Below, in pieces: positions 12,688 through 24,626 of a stretch of 64,000 nucleotides of DNA. The translations under genes were made by a program, and so were the position numbers. Source of the DNA: Acanthococcus lagerstroemiae (taxonomy: Eukaryota > Arthropoda > Insecta > Hemiptera > Eriococcidae). The stretch spans positions 8,742,001 through 8,806,000 of the forward strand of contig CM063106.1 of the NCBI GenBank assembly GCA_031841125.1. The letters are read 5' to 3'. The notes beneath the pieces were generated by a model. It worked only from the letters and a program-made list of their open reading frames with translations, did not search any database and was not told the DNA's origin. How positions within the stretch are numbered: position 1 is the stretch's first letter; each line of letters starts with the position of its first letter.

Positions 12688-14199
12688 CTCAGAGGCGTCC
12701 CAGAGTTCCAGGAATTTTTACCACACAATTTTTCTGCACGTAAAATGGACTTCAGAAATTCAAAAAAATTTTTACTGAGGATGAATTTACAAAAAATCCA
12801 AAGGTTTCTACTGATGTGAAAACCGAGTCACTTCAGTTACTAGCTGCAACTGTGAAGTTCTTTCTACGTCATTTTAATTTACAAAAATCATTCTTGAGAA
12901 CATGGTCTTCTCATGCAGTCGTCGGTACTAGGGGTTACATGAGTACATTGTACCTCGTCCTCCTCCTCCCCCTCCCCTTCCTACAAAAAATACCTAATGA
13001 AATAGAATTTTAAAAAAAGAAAAAAATTTGAAAACTATTCCGTAAATTGATTGAAAAAGCGTCGCGAGAAATTCTATAAACAAAATTTACGAGATGCTGG
13101 TTAACTCAGCATTTAGAGACAAAAACTTTTTTTTTTAAATGACATTACAAGTTTGAATCAGTGAGTTGGCCACACTGCTTGCTATAATCTACTAATATTT
13201 CGAATGCACGACATGCACTCTATATTAATGATGATTTAAGCAAATATTGAAAACATTTATGAATTTTGTGTTCTGTATATTGCTTTTAAAAGGCTCGATT
13301 TTTAGCTTTTAGACGCTAATAGTGGCTACTCTGTGGCCGGCACTGAACTGTGTGTGATACGAAAAGAATTCGTATTTATTCTCTATCTAGTGGCGCAGAG
13401 TGCTAGTTATCGGTTCACCAACTGAGGCTGAAAATTGTTTCAAGGTTTATGATAGCAAAAAAATCATATTTTTCAATATAATCGCTGTAGTGCCAATACT
13501 GGTCATCAGAAATGGCTGACATTTGTCAGGTACCATCTACTACCTCTATAATAACAAAAGTTCGTCCATTTTTCAATTTGTAATGATTTTTTCCTTAATT
13601 TGCCAGTTTGACCCAAAATTTGTAACTGAGACCCCCAGGCGCATCGACTTGAAATCATTCAACTCTCCTCAAACTTTCAGGAAATTATTTTCTTACAGAA
13701 CAACCACCTCAGAAGAACCGTCACATCGATCAAATAAATTTTAAAACTAAGGACCACCCGACTAAATTTCTCGCTGTAAACTACACGGTTTTCCGTATTT
13801 CCTATGCCGGCCTGAATTCTATATCTCCTGGAAAAACGTCTCTCAAAATTACTCTTCGCTTCACAAACGCTGCCCAAGTTCGACGCTTGCGACCTTAACA
13901 ACAAATTTCTCCTTTCAGTTGATACGTTCGATCGTAAACGTTCTCTTCTCTCCACATTTTCTCTCGACTTTGGAATACCAAAGCTCGACCAGTCTCTTAC
14001 ATGATACGCTCACTTGACACTAACGCGCATCCAAGAGATATTATTTTCGACTGCATTATATACACACGCACTTGCAGGCTGTACAAATGTATAAGTATAC
14101 TCTTAAAAAATTAAACCGTCCGTCCGAATCGTAAATCACGAGTACAGTTCCATTCGATCGTAAATCACGTAATAAATTTTCCAAAAACATCGCTTTCGA
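12688..14199. other. Non-coding DNA before the promoter-like block
   Basis: No gene recognised. AT-rich to about 13880, then increasingly CpG-containing toward 14200. Confidence 0.45.
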
Positions 14200-14519
14200 G
14201 AGCTATACACGCATATAGAGAAAAAGGTATACGGCAACATCGTGAGCGAAAGAGCGAGAGAGTGAGAGGAAAGACGAAAGCCGAAGCCGTCCCAAAAAGC
14301 TCGCACACACATAGCACATATCAGCACGAACGTCACTGGCGCGAAAATTGATTTTCGCGTATCCATATTTCTCGCCGTCGTCGGGAAGGCGGGCGGGGGA
14401 GCGAAAAATTGTCGGCGCCCACGTAAAATTTTCGGCGCAAGGCAAACAGGTGAACCTTCTTTGCACAGCACAGCCTCTCAGCTCTACACGGACATTTCTA
14501 TCTATATCTATCTATATGT

Positions 14520-14580
14520 ATGTATCCGCCAAGGACAAAAAAAAAAAGAAAAAGAAAAACGCCGGAGAACACGCCAGCAG
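14520..14580 (+). CDS. zfh1: Candidate first coding exon of zfh1 (long form)
   Basis: ATG at 14520 opens a short, very basic frame (MYPPRTKKKRKRKTPENTPA) ending at a CAG|GTGAAG donor after 14580. The exon would end with one spare base, exactly the phase needed to join the exon at 21146. ZEB proteins are known to begin with a short basic segment encoded by a separate first exon, which fits. Against it: the ATG context is poor (T at -3), an out-of-frame ATG lies 4 bases upstream, the poly-A/G run could make lysines by chance, and a stronger donor at 14907 is not phase-compatible. Confidence 0.3.
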
Positions 14581-14903
14581 GTGAAGGAGTGGTTTATTTT
14601 CGCCCGGCGAATGCGGCCGACGCCGCGATGCCGCGTCGAGTGTGCGCGCTTTACCTTGGGCCGCTGTGCGAGCGCGATGGGCGTGAAAGTTACCTGTGCT
14701 CGCGGCGTGGCGCAAGCCAACGAACGCACCTTGATGCTGATTGGTCGTTGTTCACGGTTCACCTGTGCGCCCGAGCCACCACCGCACTTTCACTCTTGCA
14801 CCTGTCTGGCCGGCGGCGACGCGTGTACCTATTGGTCGGACGCGATTACGACCGCGCAGCCTGTACCGTCATCGTTGCCATAGGTGGGCTAACCTTACCG
14901 AGC

Positions 14904-14912
14904 CAGGTGAGT
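14904..14912 (+). other. Strong splice donor (CAG|GTGAGTG)
   Basis: A near-consensus donor with cut after 14906. Splicing from it to 21146 has no ATG-started frame that stays open into the zinc-finger frame, so it would suit a non-coding first exon followed by an unseen coding exon. It also overlaps a CAGGTG E-box. Confidence 0.4.
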
Positions 14913-15000
14913 GAAAGAAAATGACGGAACGTCTTTCGCGTAAACTCGTCGCAGCTTCGCAGGTGTGGCGTCTTCGCGTCCAATGAGGAGAGAAACGAGT

Positions 15001-18000
15001 GGGAGAGGAAAATGTACAACAACTGATGTACAGCGTACAGCGACAGCGGTGAACTATGGTGGCGAAAATAAAAGGGAAAAATACAGCACCGTTTTGACGT
15101 GTTGGTGATTGCGATGGTGATACAATAACGAGAAGAATACAGACTGTGAGACGAACAGCAGATGGGAAGGAAAATTTGTGTAACGTTTTTACGTGCATCC
15201 GGGGTTGAAATCAAGAGTACTTTTATGTGTGATTAGGTTGAAACCTTTCAATAACATAATATTGATAAGGGGTTGAAGCGTTCGACGTTCGACATTAATT
15301 GTAAATTTCCGTATGTTTAAGTAGTAGTAAAGGGTGGAATAAACGTGCAGCTTCTTTACTTTAATAAAAACCACATTGAAGATGCATTAACTCGTGAGTT
15401 GCAATCAGGAGTGTAACGGAGGGAGGGTCCCTTCCTTCGACGAATCGGCGGATCTGGCATTTTTCGGTGAATTCGATAATTTAGTCAACTAGTAAATCGT
15501 TAAATTGTTGACTTTTGTTTTGCTTACATTGAAAATTTATGTACCGAAGCGGCATTCTTGCGACTTATTTCCACCCCCTGTCATCTTCCACGACGCCTGG
15601 TTGTAAGGTTAGACGAAGAAAACGATGATGCGAAACGCTAAACGGTCGAACGAAACTGGAGAACTGAGCCAACGTTATGGGATGAGGGTCCCCCAATCAT
15701 TTCTCAAGTGGGCAAATTTCGAAGTTTTAGATCATGGATTCTTTTGAGCTCTTCTAGTCTTGTAGTTACCACTTTTTAAGATTCTTCAGAATTCTTTAAA
15801 ACTTTTCAGAGACAATTTTTTTGAGGAAGGGGAGGGGTGGAGGAGAGGACATATATATGATATTAATCTTAAACCTCTCCCGTTCGGTTCCTGTCGAGTG
15901 CGTGTTAACCGAGTATAAATACTATAGATTATGTAACCGTACCTGGTTCATGACGACTAGACAAGTCTGTGGACATTAATCTTGTAGCCTTTCCTGAATG
16001 TGACGTTCCTTGTTTTCCATGTACGTAATTATTTAGTCACATTTTACCCCGTTTGTTCATGTTTTGTCTCGCGATCTGATGAATTTCTACAGCATATACT
16101 TATATACGCCGAGAGCGCCATCCACATCAGTGAGTGCAAAACTCCACATTGTTATTGCAATAACCTTTTCGGTTCGTAATTTTTTTATTTTTAGAAATAA
16201 AGATCTGAAGAATTTTATGACCTTCTCAGGACGCATATACATAACTTTTTAAAAATAGGGCTCTTAGAAAAGTATCTTTCCTCTCATTCTTGCGAGAGAC
16301 AAGTTGCTCGTTCCCCCTGTTCTACTGCTAATTATTGCATCAAAAGTTGCGTCAAACTTTTTTCACATGAAGATGGGACAGACAAAACGCAAAAATTTAT
16401 AGCGAATAGAAACTTTAAAAAATTAATTAATTAATTAAACAAGTAGAAAGTTTTACCAAACCAGTCTATAAAAATATTTGTAGTGTATTATTTTTATTTA
16501 AATTTAAAATAGAAAATTGAAGTTACTTGGCGATAATTCCTTTCAGTTTGTCAAGATGAAAGTAACCTTGTGGAGAACACAATATGCTCGTGTATGACTT
16601 GTTCAATTTTCTTGAAGCCATTTAATCCAACTGTTTACCTACTAATGTGACCCCTAGTGGTGACTGGGATAGTTTCTGATATTACTCGGGTACATTTAAA
16701 ACCCATCTTTGTGGTTCTCGATTTCCAAATTTGTAGCCCGTGCTCCCGCATTTTATTAAAATTTCCGAAATCAACGCAAAAAAATTAAAAATCCTTATTT
16801 ATTTCAATTTCGCCCTGTGCGGTGTCGCCAATTTTCTAACTTTCTTCTGTCAAGTTCGTTTTTCCGCAACCGATCAAGCTGTTTGACGGAGCGTCCTCCA
16901 GAACCTCTTGAGAACGTTCCCAGTATACGTTTCACGGTTTGGTGTATCATTTGAGGACGAATTATAGGTACATGAATATTGAGCCGAATGATGATACCCT
17001 GCCTTATCACGATATTTGTATAATAACCTGAATGTCTCTCTGTGGCGGGGGAGAATGATCTTACCATGAACCATGTCTTTGTCCACTGATAACCTTTGAA
17101 TCAGAGAAAATGTTTTAACATTTTCCCATCGTTATGTGTACTGCACCTATAAACGCGTGAATACTTACGTGATTACCGGCTCCATTCACTTCTAAGCCGC
17201 GGGATATACTTCAAGAACAGACAAGAAATCTTTTCAGGAGAAACCTGTAACTTCCATTGTTTCCTTTGTTTTTTGTCTGCGAATGCCTGTATACAATGCG
17301 ATAAGGTTTTGCCCCGACATTGCTTTATAAACCTCTGCCAATTAGGTTCGCGGATTAAGCATGGTTTTATTGCTTTTGATGACCTGTGGCTTGGAAAACC
17401 TTGTTTTCTTCTCGCCTCCCGTTTGTATATTATGTAGGATAATAAAGGATGGGGACAGGGTTTCACGCGCAGAATATCATTGATAACTTTCGCGACGAAG
17501 AAGAAAAGATAAGAAATGTGTAGAGCTGTTGCATGTTGGCATAATTGGATCTGTACCTTTGAATTCTTCAGCGGGATATAGGTACCTCAGCTTTGTGTTC
17601 CTCGTCTGTATAAAAAAGGAAACAATGGAAATACTATAGCTAGGTCCTTTTTATACGATATTTTACAAAGTGTGAAAAAATACTGACGTCCATATAATGC
17701 CCATTGAAGTTTCGGGCGATGTAAAACTTACATCATCCTCACGTGATTCGATCGAGCTCACCATCGATTAATTGGCCAACATTAGGCGGTTAACTTTCTG
17801 TAGGCGAGAGATTCGTAATTAGGTAGGTGACCCAAGCATAAAAGAAGACTGTATTTTTAAGGCTAGAATCACGATTTTCACAAACTAACTGAAGGGAAGG
17901 TTATGAAGTGCCAATCGTCGAACGAAGCGACTCTGGTGGCGTTTTATTCCCTTGCTATCTACCAACACAAATCGCAATGGTTTTAGGTGCCCGCATCTAA

Positions 18001-18712
18001 ATATCATGAAATTACGAAATTATTAGTGGAGGTGGAAATAAAATACATTTTTTTTTCTTTGCCATAAATTGCATTACTTTACCTCGCTCTACTTGTGACT
18101 AATATTTGAGAATATGTATTACAGAAACTTCTACACGATACAAGTTACCTACCATGAGAAACTGAGGGGGCAAATTACTTGGTTTTCTTATATTTTAGGA
18201 GTAACATTGGAGAAAAAATGATATAAAATCGACAGTTCTACGCAAAACATATAAATAAAAATCCACAGTATATTGAATCACGTAAATGTTTGTCCTGGCT
18301 ACATGTGTGTAATCAACCACCGCGTTTTAGGTGGTCGAATCTCAAATCAGCGAATAGAGAACAATATAGCTCTTTTGAAATGCCATCAAACAAAAACTGA
18401 TAAGAAATTGAGTTGGGAAGACCAGTAGAAACCAGAAACATGCCAACCTTTCATTATCATGACAAGTTTGGCAAGATAAAAGTTACATTTGAGCATGGAA
18501 ATTTTTACCAGATACCGACCCAGAATAAATTATGAAAATTACAAAAAAAATGAAAAAAGAAACTAATTAATTGAAAAATATTAAAATGATAGCGGAAGCG
18601 CTTCGTTTTTATAATTATTTTGTTATTTATTGATTGGTATCTGAGTTTTGTGACCTCACCTCAGATAGTGATCAATTTTCTTCATGTAGAAATAGCGTTT
18701 TTCTTTTTCATT
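15001..18712. other. Presumed intron 1, first part
   Basis: No gene recognised. A TAAT tandem run lies at about 16423-16437. Two unrecognised minus-strand frames (16804-17067 and 17173-17466) have no family motif. A CpG-retaining part runs to about 15660. Confidence 0.45.
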
Positions 18713-18915
18713 TTGCTCTCAACCCAAGTCTTGGAATCCGCCCTTTCAAGCATTACCTCAGAGATGTCGGGAATACCTGCGGTTGTCTTATAGCCCTCTC
18801 CTCTTCTTGCCGAGAAACCGGCATAGGTCGAAATGTAGCGAGTTGCTACGTGGGCTCGAACCCGGTACCTCTGGATTCTTAGACCAGCGCGCCATCCACT
18901 CGACCAACCAGACCC
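18713..18915 (-). repeat. tRNA-derived SINE, full-length type
   Basis: Minus-strand copy of the family at 48512. Reading from 18915: GGTCTGGTTGGTCGAGTGG head with box A, box B GGTTCGAGCCC, then the shared body and tail ending near TTGAGAGCAA. Confidence 0.85.
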
Positions 18916-20842
18916 CACACTCGGCCAATCGGACCATTTAATTTAGTGAGATTGAATTAACCTTGAAGCAACACATTAAAATTCATTATAAGAATTATTT
19001 ATGACACGTACATACAATCACACCATAAAACATTGATTCCGGATGCTGTGCTGCCCTGGTCCGAATGTACCCCTAGTGTTGTGGAATAATGTTTTCCATG
19101 GTTTTTGGATAAGTGTATCAGTTTTGAGTTCTATTCGAGCGTAGACGAGAATAAATTTGATACTGATGAATTTCGCCCAACCTTGTTCATTTCCTGGACT
19201 CGGAACAAAAAAATAAGTATTCTCGCGCTTTGAACATATAACGTGTTGAAATTCTACCAGTTATAGGTGCAGGTAGGATTTTAAAATGTAGACTAAACCG
19301 AGCAACTGATCCTTTTTCTGCGGGTATACTACCTGCATCCATAGGGTTATTCTTTTTTCTTTCAACGCCATTATATAAACGAACCGCCGATGCCTGTATG
19401 GAAACCCTTCAACGAGTTCGTTTTATAATTTTAAGAAAAACAACGCAGGATGTGAACACCCCCTTCGACACGTCGGTATCCTCCCGCACAGTCGAAAAGA
19501 GGATTGTTAATCCGTGAACAGCAGGTATGCTTACGAGTATGTATACCTTAATAGTCTTCCATCTTGATTCGGTTCTCGAATGCCATATTTTTACATCGGG
19601 TGGTCTCTTTTCGGGTCTTATGGCTAACGTTGTAAAATGTCAGAAATCGTTAAAGGGCGCACCTGCTTTTTGATTTCGTGCGTATATTTTTTCTATTCGA
19701 CATCTTTTCTCGGAGCTGGCTCTTTTATCTTGTGATGTTCGCTTTTGTCTAAAATTCCTTCAAGACGACCGTGTATGTACATAAATTTTCAAGGTTTTTT
19801 TTTCCCCTTCAAAGATATACACCTTCAGACCCCTAGGGTACCTTTTTTTGTACGCCATATATAAGACCATCTCATCACGTTCTACACACGTGTTTTATTT
19901 ATTATTTCACGTGCGAAAGAAACGTGATTCGTTGTCTCGGATCGAATTTATCAGGCTATAAAGCATTTTCAGCTTGATCAGATTGTTTCTTCTTTGTTTA
20001 CCTGATACGCTTATGACCGCGGTTGTTAAATATCCAAGGGTGTGTTCCAGCGGCAGAAGTATAGCGCTGATTTTATTGACATCCGCCTATGCTGGTTCCT
20101 TGTTTTTAACATCTCAAAAATCTGTCTTTTGATAAAAGAAATGTGAGTATGATATAACCTTGTGCAATGGTCGCGAAGTTTATTATTATTAGTTGCTTAT
20201 TTATTTTTGGTTTCGATTGATAGAGGCCTATCGATAGCGAGAGCTGTAATCGATTTAGAACACTGAAATTTCAACATGTTGTCCGCGATGACGAAACAAA
20301 GATTGAGTTTGTAGATGGGCTTAATCGGACCATTCGGGAGTGCGTGAAAAATGGCGTCCGCCGCTCTAGTTGTCTGTGATTGATTTAGTCAGCTGAAATT
20401 TTTGTGATACACTTTCACACGCCTAATATATAGTTCTGGTTCGAAGATGAGCCTAATCGGCCCGCTGAGGAGGGAGTCAGTAGTACTCAAAAGTGTGTGA
20501 AGTAGATTTCTTTAAAAAAATTTTATCTCGTAAAGTCGTGAACCGCTTATCAAATTTCCGATGGCGTAGAGGTAGAGTAATATTATATTTTGAGGACATA
20601 TGTGACAATAACCATATTTTTCGTATGATTAATGGTTGATGAGATTTTTGACGTTTATGAGGTCGCAAGGCTAACTTAATACCTACTTTTATTCAGTGAG
20701 TATACTGATGCCGATAGTCTGAGCAAACTTGAATGAAACAGTCTTTTTATTAGTGAAGTACTTAACTTTAGATACAGTTGTACATGTATAGGTATTATGT
20801 TAATACCTACTGTTTATCGAATGCCGCCGAGCCATAGGTCCT
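18916..20842. other. Presumed intron 1, second part
   Basis: No gene recognised. The part 19200-20100 has few repeats and keeps CpGs, including an ACACGTGT E-box-type palindrome near 19887, so it may be regulatory. Confidence 0.4.
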
Positions 20843-21025
20843 TCACCGATCTCCCGTATTTCGGGTAAAGGCCTCCCCTATGTTTTTCCATGCCTTGATG
20901 TTTTTTGCGGCCCTTGTCCATAGCACACCTATTTCATTTTCTATTTCCTGTCGCCATCTGTGGTTAGCCTTCCTTTCTTGCGCGTGTGACCATAGGACCC
21001 CTATTCTGACACCAGTTTGCACCAC
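20843..21025 (-). pseudogene. LINE ORF2 C-terminal fragment
   Basis: Minus-strand frame with the end motif seen on many arthropod non-LTR retrotransposon ORF2 proteins: ANHRWRQEIENEIG, then WTRAAKNIKAWKNIGEAFTR. The matching motif is at 62650-62770. Only the last ~60 codons remain. It ends about 120 bases before the acceptor of the first certain zfh1 exon. Confidence 0.7.
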
Positions 21026-21145
21026 CTATCGTTCTTCATTCGGGACAGCTTACCAGTATATTTTCAGTTGCACGTGGTCGTGAATTGTTTATAATCATGC
21101 ATGTAAAGCCTGTTTCCTAATTTTTTCTGTTTTGTTTTTTCATAG

Positions 21146-21435
21146 TTCCTGTGGTTGCCGGAGTTCCGGGTACCACCTTTTTGAAGGATCCCAGCGGTGC
21201 TTCGCCGATCGACATATCTGGCGGTGAGCCGGAGCCGACGGACTTCTCTTCATCCAGTGCGAAATGTGCGCAGTGTCATAAGTACTATGCTAGCTTCGAT
21301 ACTCTGAAAGAACACATCCAGTTATGTCATCCGGATCGAGCGGTCGGATTTTCGTGTCTGCACTGCAACGCGGTCTTCTCGAATCGCCATCAGCTGGATA
21401 AGCACGAGCAGCTCCACTCGCCTCATGTTCAAGTG
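21146..21435 (+). CDS. zfh1: zfh1/ZEB exon: zinc fingers 1 and 2
   Basis: Internal exon, acceptor TTTTTTCATAG before 21146 and donor GTG|GTAAGT after 21435. Two bases complete a codon from the previous exon, followed by 96 codons. After a Gly/Pro/Ser-rich lead it encodes two C2H2 fingers: CAQCHKYYASFDTLKEHIQ..CH at 21265-21330 and CLHCNAVFSNRHQLDKHEQLH at 21355-21417. Order and spacing match the start of the N-terminal finger cluster of Zfh1/ZEB repressors, which bind CACCT DNA sites in the nucleus. The upstream exon is not certain. Loss of this exon by alternative promoter use would remove fingers 1-2. Confidence 0.93.
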
Positions 21436-22205
21436 GTAAGTCAAATTTTCATGTGATGTTATAATTTTAGCCGAGTTTCATTCATCCTACTCAGCATCGT
21501 TGCAGAGGCTAAACCCAGCACTGATATGTGGCTAAGCTTATAAATAATTGTTGCCAATAAGACGGAATCATTTTGATGTTTCTTTCGAAATATGTGTACC
21601 TGTAGAGATACTACTCAGGACCGGACCTAGAGAGGGGCTCCAAAAATTCGTTTTATGTTATTATGTGTAGAAACCATTTGCCCGTCAATCATCTGCATCT
21701 AAATTCACTAGAAATGCCGCATTAGTAAATGTGTAAAGCCCGCTCCCCCTCGGAGAGTCACTGAAAAAATATTCGTGAGGCCCCGCATGATATGCGTTTT
21801 AGAGTCTTCAAACTCCCATCAGATCCTACCCTGACAATGTGACGAATTTGTTGGAATGAGAATGATATCCACAAAATCAGAGAAATTGACCGCAAATGTA
21901 TGTCACAAATGTCTGTGACTTCATACTGTATGCCTAATGTCCCCTACTTCCCTTTCCTTTATCACTGAAACATGCGACCAAGTGAGTTTCATCTGTGTCA
22001 GTATGAATATGATTCAGAACAGCTGCATTTCATTGGAATTCTAGGTATTATCTAAGGAAGGGTTGCCGCACGATTGACGTTTATTAATTTTTGATTACAA
22101 TCATATCCGCCCTCTAAAAATTTGCGGTCTAGAATACGATTTCCAATTTTTGCGGTGATAGAATTTGAGCGTAGGTGTTAGGTGAAGAGGAAATGGAGTC
22201 ATTTT

Positions 22206-22227
22206 ATATATATATATATATATATAT
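22206..22227. repeat. (TA)n microsatellite
   Basis: Uninterrupted TA dinucleotide run. Confidence 0.9.
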
Positions 22228-23534
22228 AAATATAATGCGGAGCTATTACGCAGGTCGCTAGAAATTGACGTCTTTGTTACCCTATCAAGTGTATGCTTGA
22301 TGACAGATAAAATTCGAAATTTTGGTAGTGCTTTCCTGACACGTGGAAAGCAGGATATTGTGATACAAGCGCGGAAAATCCCAGTTCCACACACGTGACA
22401 CACGAGATTTTCTTTACAAATGTACAAAAAAAAAAAAAAGTTTGAAAAATATTTGCATGTTGTCACAAGAAACCGCACTGGAATGTTACTTTTCGACGCT
22501 AGTTTTGATGTTCACCTGCAACTGAGACTCCCAAGTTATTTTTTTGTATTTAAGACTTCATGTTGAGTTTTGGTGTGGTCTATTTCTCTCTTTTTGAGTT
22601 TCTGCAGACCTTTTCAGCGTGTATTTCCTGTTCTTGTAACGTTTACCGATTCCCATATTTGTCGTGGTGAGAATTTATTCTTGGTTTCAACAGACATTTT
22701 TTAATAATTGCTAGTTAACGTCCCTTACTATGTCTTTGACGTTCATAATATATACATATTAGCGCCAACAGTGATGTACTCAAGAATTTTTGTAATATAG
22801 AAGAAGTGGGGAGAAAAATGCTATTAGCGATGAATTTTCACCGAATCGGTTTTATTTTTTGTTTCATGAATGCCATGATTTAAAAAGCCTATTATTGTGA
22901 TATGCAGGTAAAAACGTGAATTCGATGTGTACCATGCTGGCCGTATCTAATTTCTCTATAATACTTCCAGTTGTGGAAAGGGAACCACTGTTCAGGTGCG
23001 AGAATACCTGCCTTTGTTATCGTTTCTTATCCACAGGTGAGGGTTGGTTCTACCGACAGCTTTAACGCCCTTATTTTTTCTCGTGGTAAAGGTGTATTTT
23101 AATGGAAGAACAAATTCAACATGGGACCATGTATGTCAATTTAACTTATCACGAAATGGCGAATATTTTCTTGTGAACGTTCTTTGACGTATACTAATAT
23201 TACAGAGGTAGGGCCATCGAGAGAAATTCTAGGTCCAGGGGAAAAACAGACCTGAAATATCGAAAAAGTGGTGCATTTTTTCTCAATTTCTTCATTAAAA
23301 TCATTAGTCTGCCCTCGAAGATCCACAAGGATCAATCAGAAATGTCAAAAAATATCAGAAAATGAAAAATCCAGGCTCCCGAAAACGTTTGGACCCGGGG
23401 GAAATTCCTCCTTTTCCTCCACCCTAAAGGTGCACTCTGTGTATAGGATAGATTAGGAATCGAATGATGACGAAGACGAACTATGTGTGATTAGCGTATA
23501 CATTTTTGATGCAAAATAGTCCATGTGAAATAAC

Positions 23535-23866
23535 TTTTATTTTACATTTTACATGTAAAATGTAAATGTAAAATGTAAAATTAGTCAAAATGTGTAAAAA
23601 GAAATTGAAGTTCAATTTTTCAATTAAAATTTGAAATTTGTGCCACAACTGGAACCCCAGTCAAAAATGGTCGTTTGTGAAAATTTTTGAAGAAAAAAGT
23701 TAAGTAAAAAATAATAATAATAAATTTTATAAATCCCATTAAAAAATCAAGTTTACTTTGACAATTATTAATTATATTGTTTTTTCTCCATTTTACTTCA
23801 ATTTTACATTTAATTATACATTTTACGTAAAATATAAAATGAATCATTTTACATGTAAAATGCCAA
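23535..23866. repeat. Palindromic TTTTACATGTAAAA repeat, possible MITE
   Basis: Repeated, self-complementary TTTTACATGTAAAATG units occur at both ends (23535-23580 and 23808-23862) around an AT-rich middle. Probably a fold-back MITE; no target duplication was resolved. Confidence 0.5.
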
Positions 23867-24626
23867 TCCTGAATCAGCGTGAATTTTTGGGAATTTCGGG
23901 AGACTGGGTGTATTATCTGCTGCAGGGATCTACTTGAACTACTAATTGATTCAGTCGAAGTTATACTCCACAGTGTAAATAGCACTCCACTGACCCTGTA
24001 GTTCAGGGAGGGACTTACAAATCAACAAACGCTCTGTTTTTTCTTCTTTGACTTATCAACTTAAATTAGTAAGGTTTATTTCAGGAGTCAGGATCAGTGC
24101 GTCTCTAGATTAACTGCGATCAAAAGACAACAAAACCAAGCATTATCAAAAAACGTGGGGGCGGTGAGAATCTTGGTTATGCTACTGGTCACTTCATCCT
24201 GCATTATGCAAAGCATCGCAGAACACAAAACAGACGAAATTTAAATTGACTGAAGAAATCTGAGAAAACTGGAAACTATAGAAAGTGGAATAATTTTAGC
24301 CTCCTGTAGCATCAAATGTTTGCTCCAACTCCGATCTGAGGCCCAAAATTACACATTCCACTCAATAAGCACAAACATATTTTCTTAGATTTAAAGTTTT
24401 CAGATGGAGCCTCGTGAAAATATGAATACACTTTCAAAATCAGTTACTTTGGAAACACTTTTTTACTTTTTTTCAACGTTTTAAATTGATAAAACTTCGA
24501 TTATCCTGATTTCTTGTCTTTCAATTAATTGTGCCTCGTGGGAGATATCTGTCTCTAAAGGAGTATTTCCCCCCTTTTTCTTATAAATGTCAATTCATCC
24601 CACACGTTTCAGCGGTTGCGAAGATG

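Larger units (their letters stand above)
14447..14965. promoter_or_regulatory. Cluster of six CACCTG/CAGGTG E-boxes
   Basis: Sites at 14447-14452, 14578-14583, 14760-14765, 14799-14804, 14904-14909 and 14960-14965, plus CACCT half-sites at 14727-14731 and (as AGGTG) 14882-14886. Two coincide with candidate splice donors (14578 and 14904). CACCTG is the established binding site of ZEB/Zfh1 and Snail repressors, so auto- or cross-repression is a reasonable inference. Confidence 0.55.
14200..15000 (+). promoter_or_regulatory. zfh1: Putative zfh1 promoter and 5' exon region
   Basis: The most CpG-rich part of the window outside the exons. It contains GAGAG-type words (14250-14275), a cluster of CACCTG sites, a basic open frame starting at 14520, and good splice donors at 14581 and 14907. 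It lies 6.2 kb upstream of the first certain zfh1 exon. The composition and position suggest the long-isoform promoter; no transcription start can be read directly. Confidence 0.5.
21436..24610. other. zfh1 large intron, part 1
   Basis: Start of a 30.6-kb intron (21436-52013). No gene seen. It holds a TA microsatellite at about 22206-22227, two CAGGTG sites near 22993 and 23034, and the palindromic AT-rich repeat at 23535-23866. Confidence 0.6.

Noticed and set aside
14461..15214. Overlapping open frames on both strands at the promoter-like block (beyond the candidate exon)
   Set aside because: Several frames are open at once because of GC content; none has a family motif or a phase that joins to the next exon.
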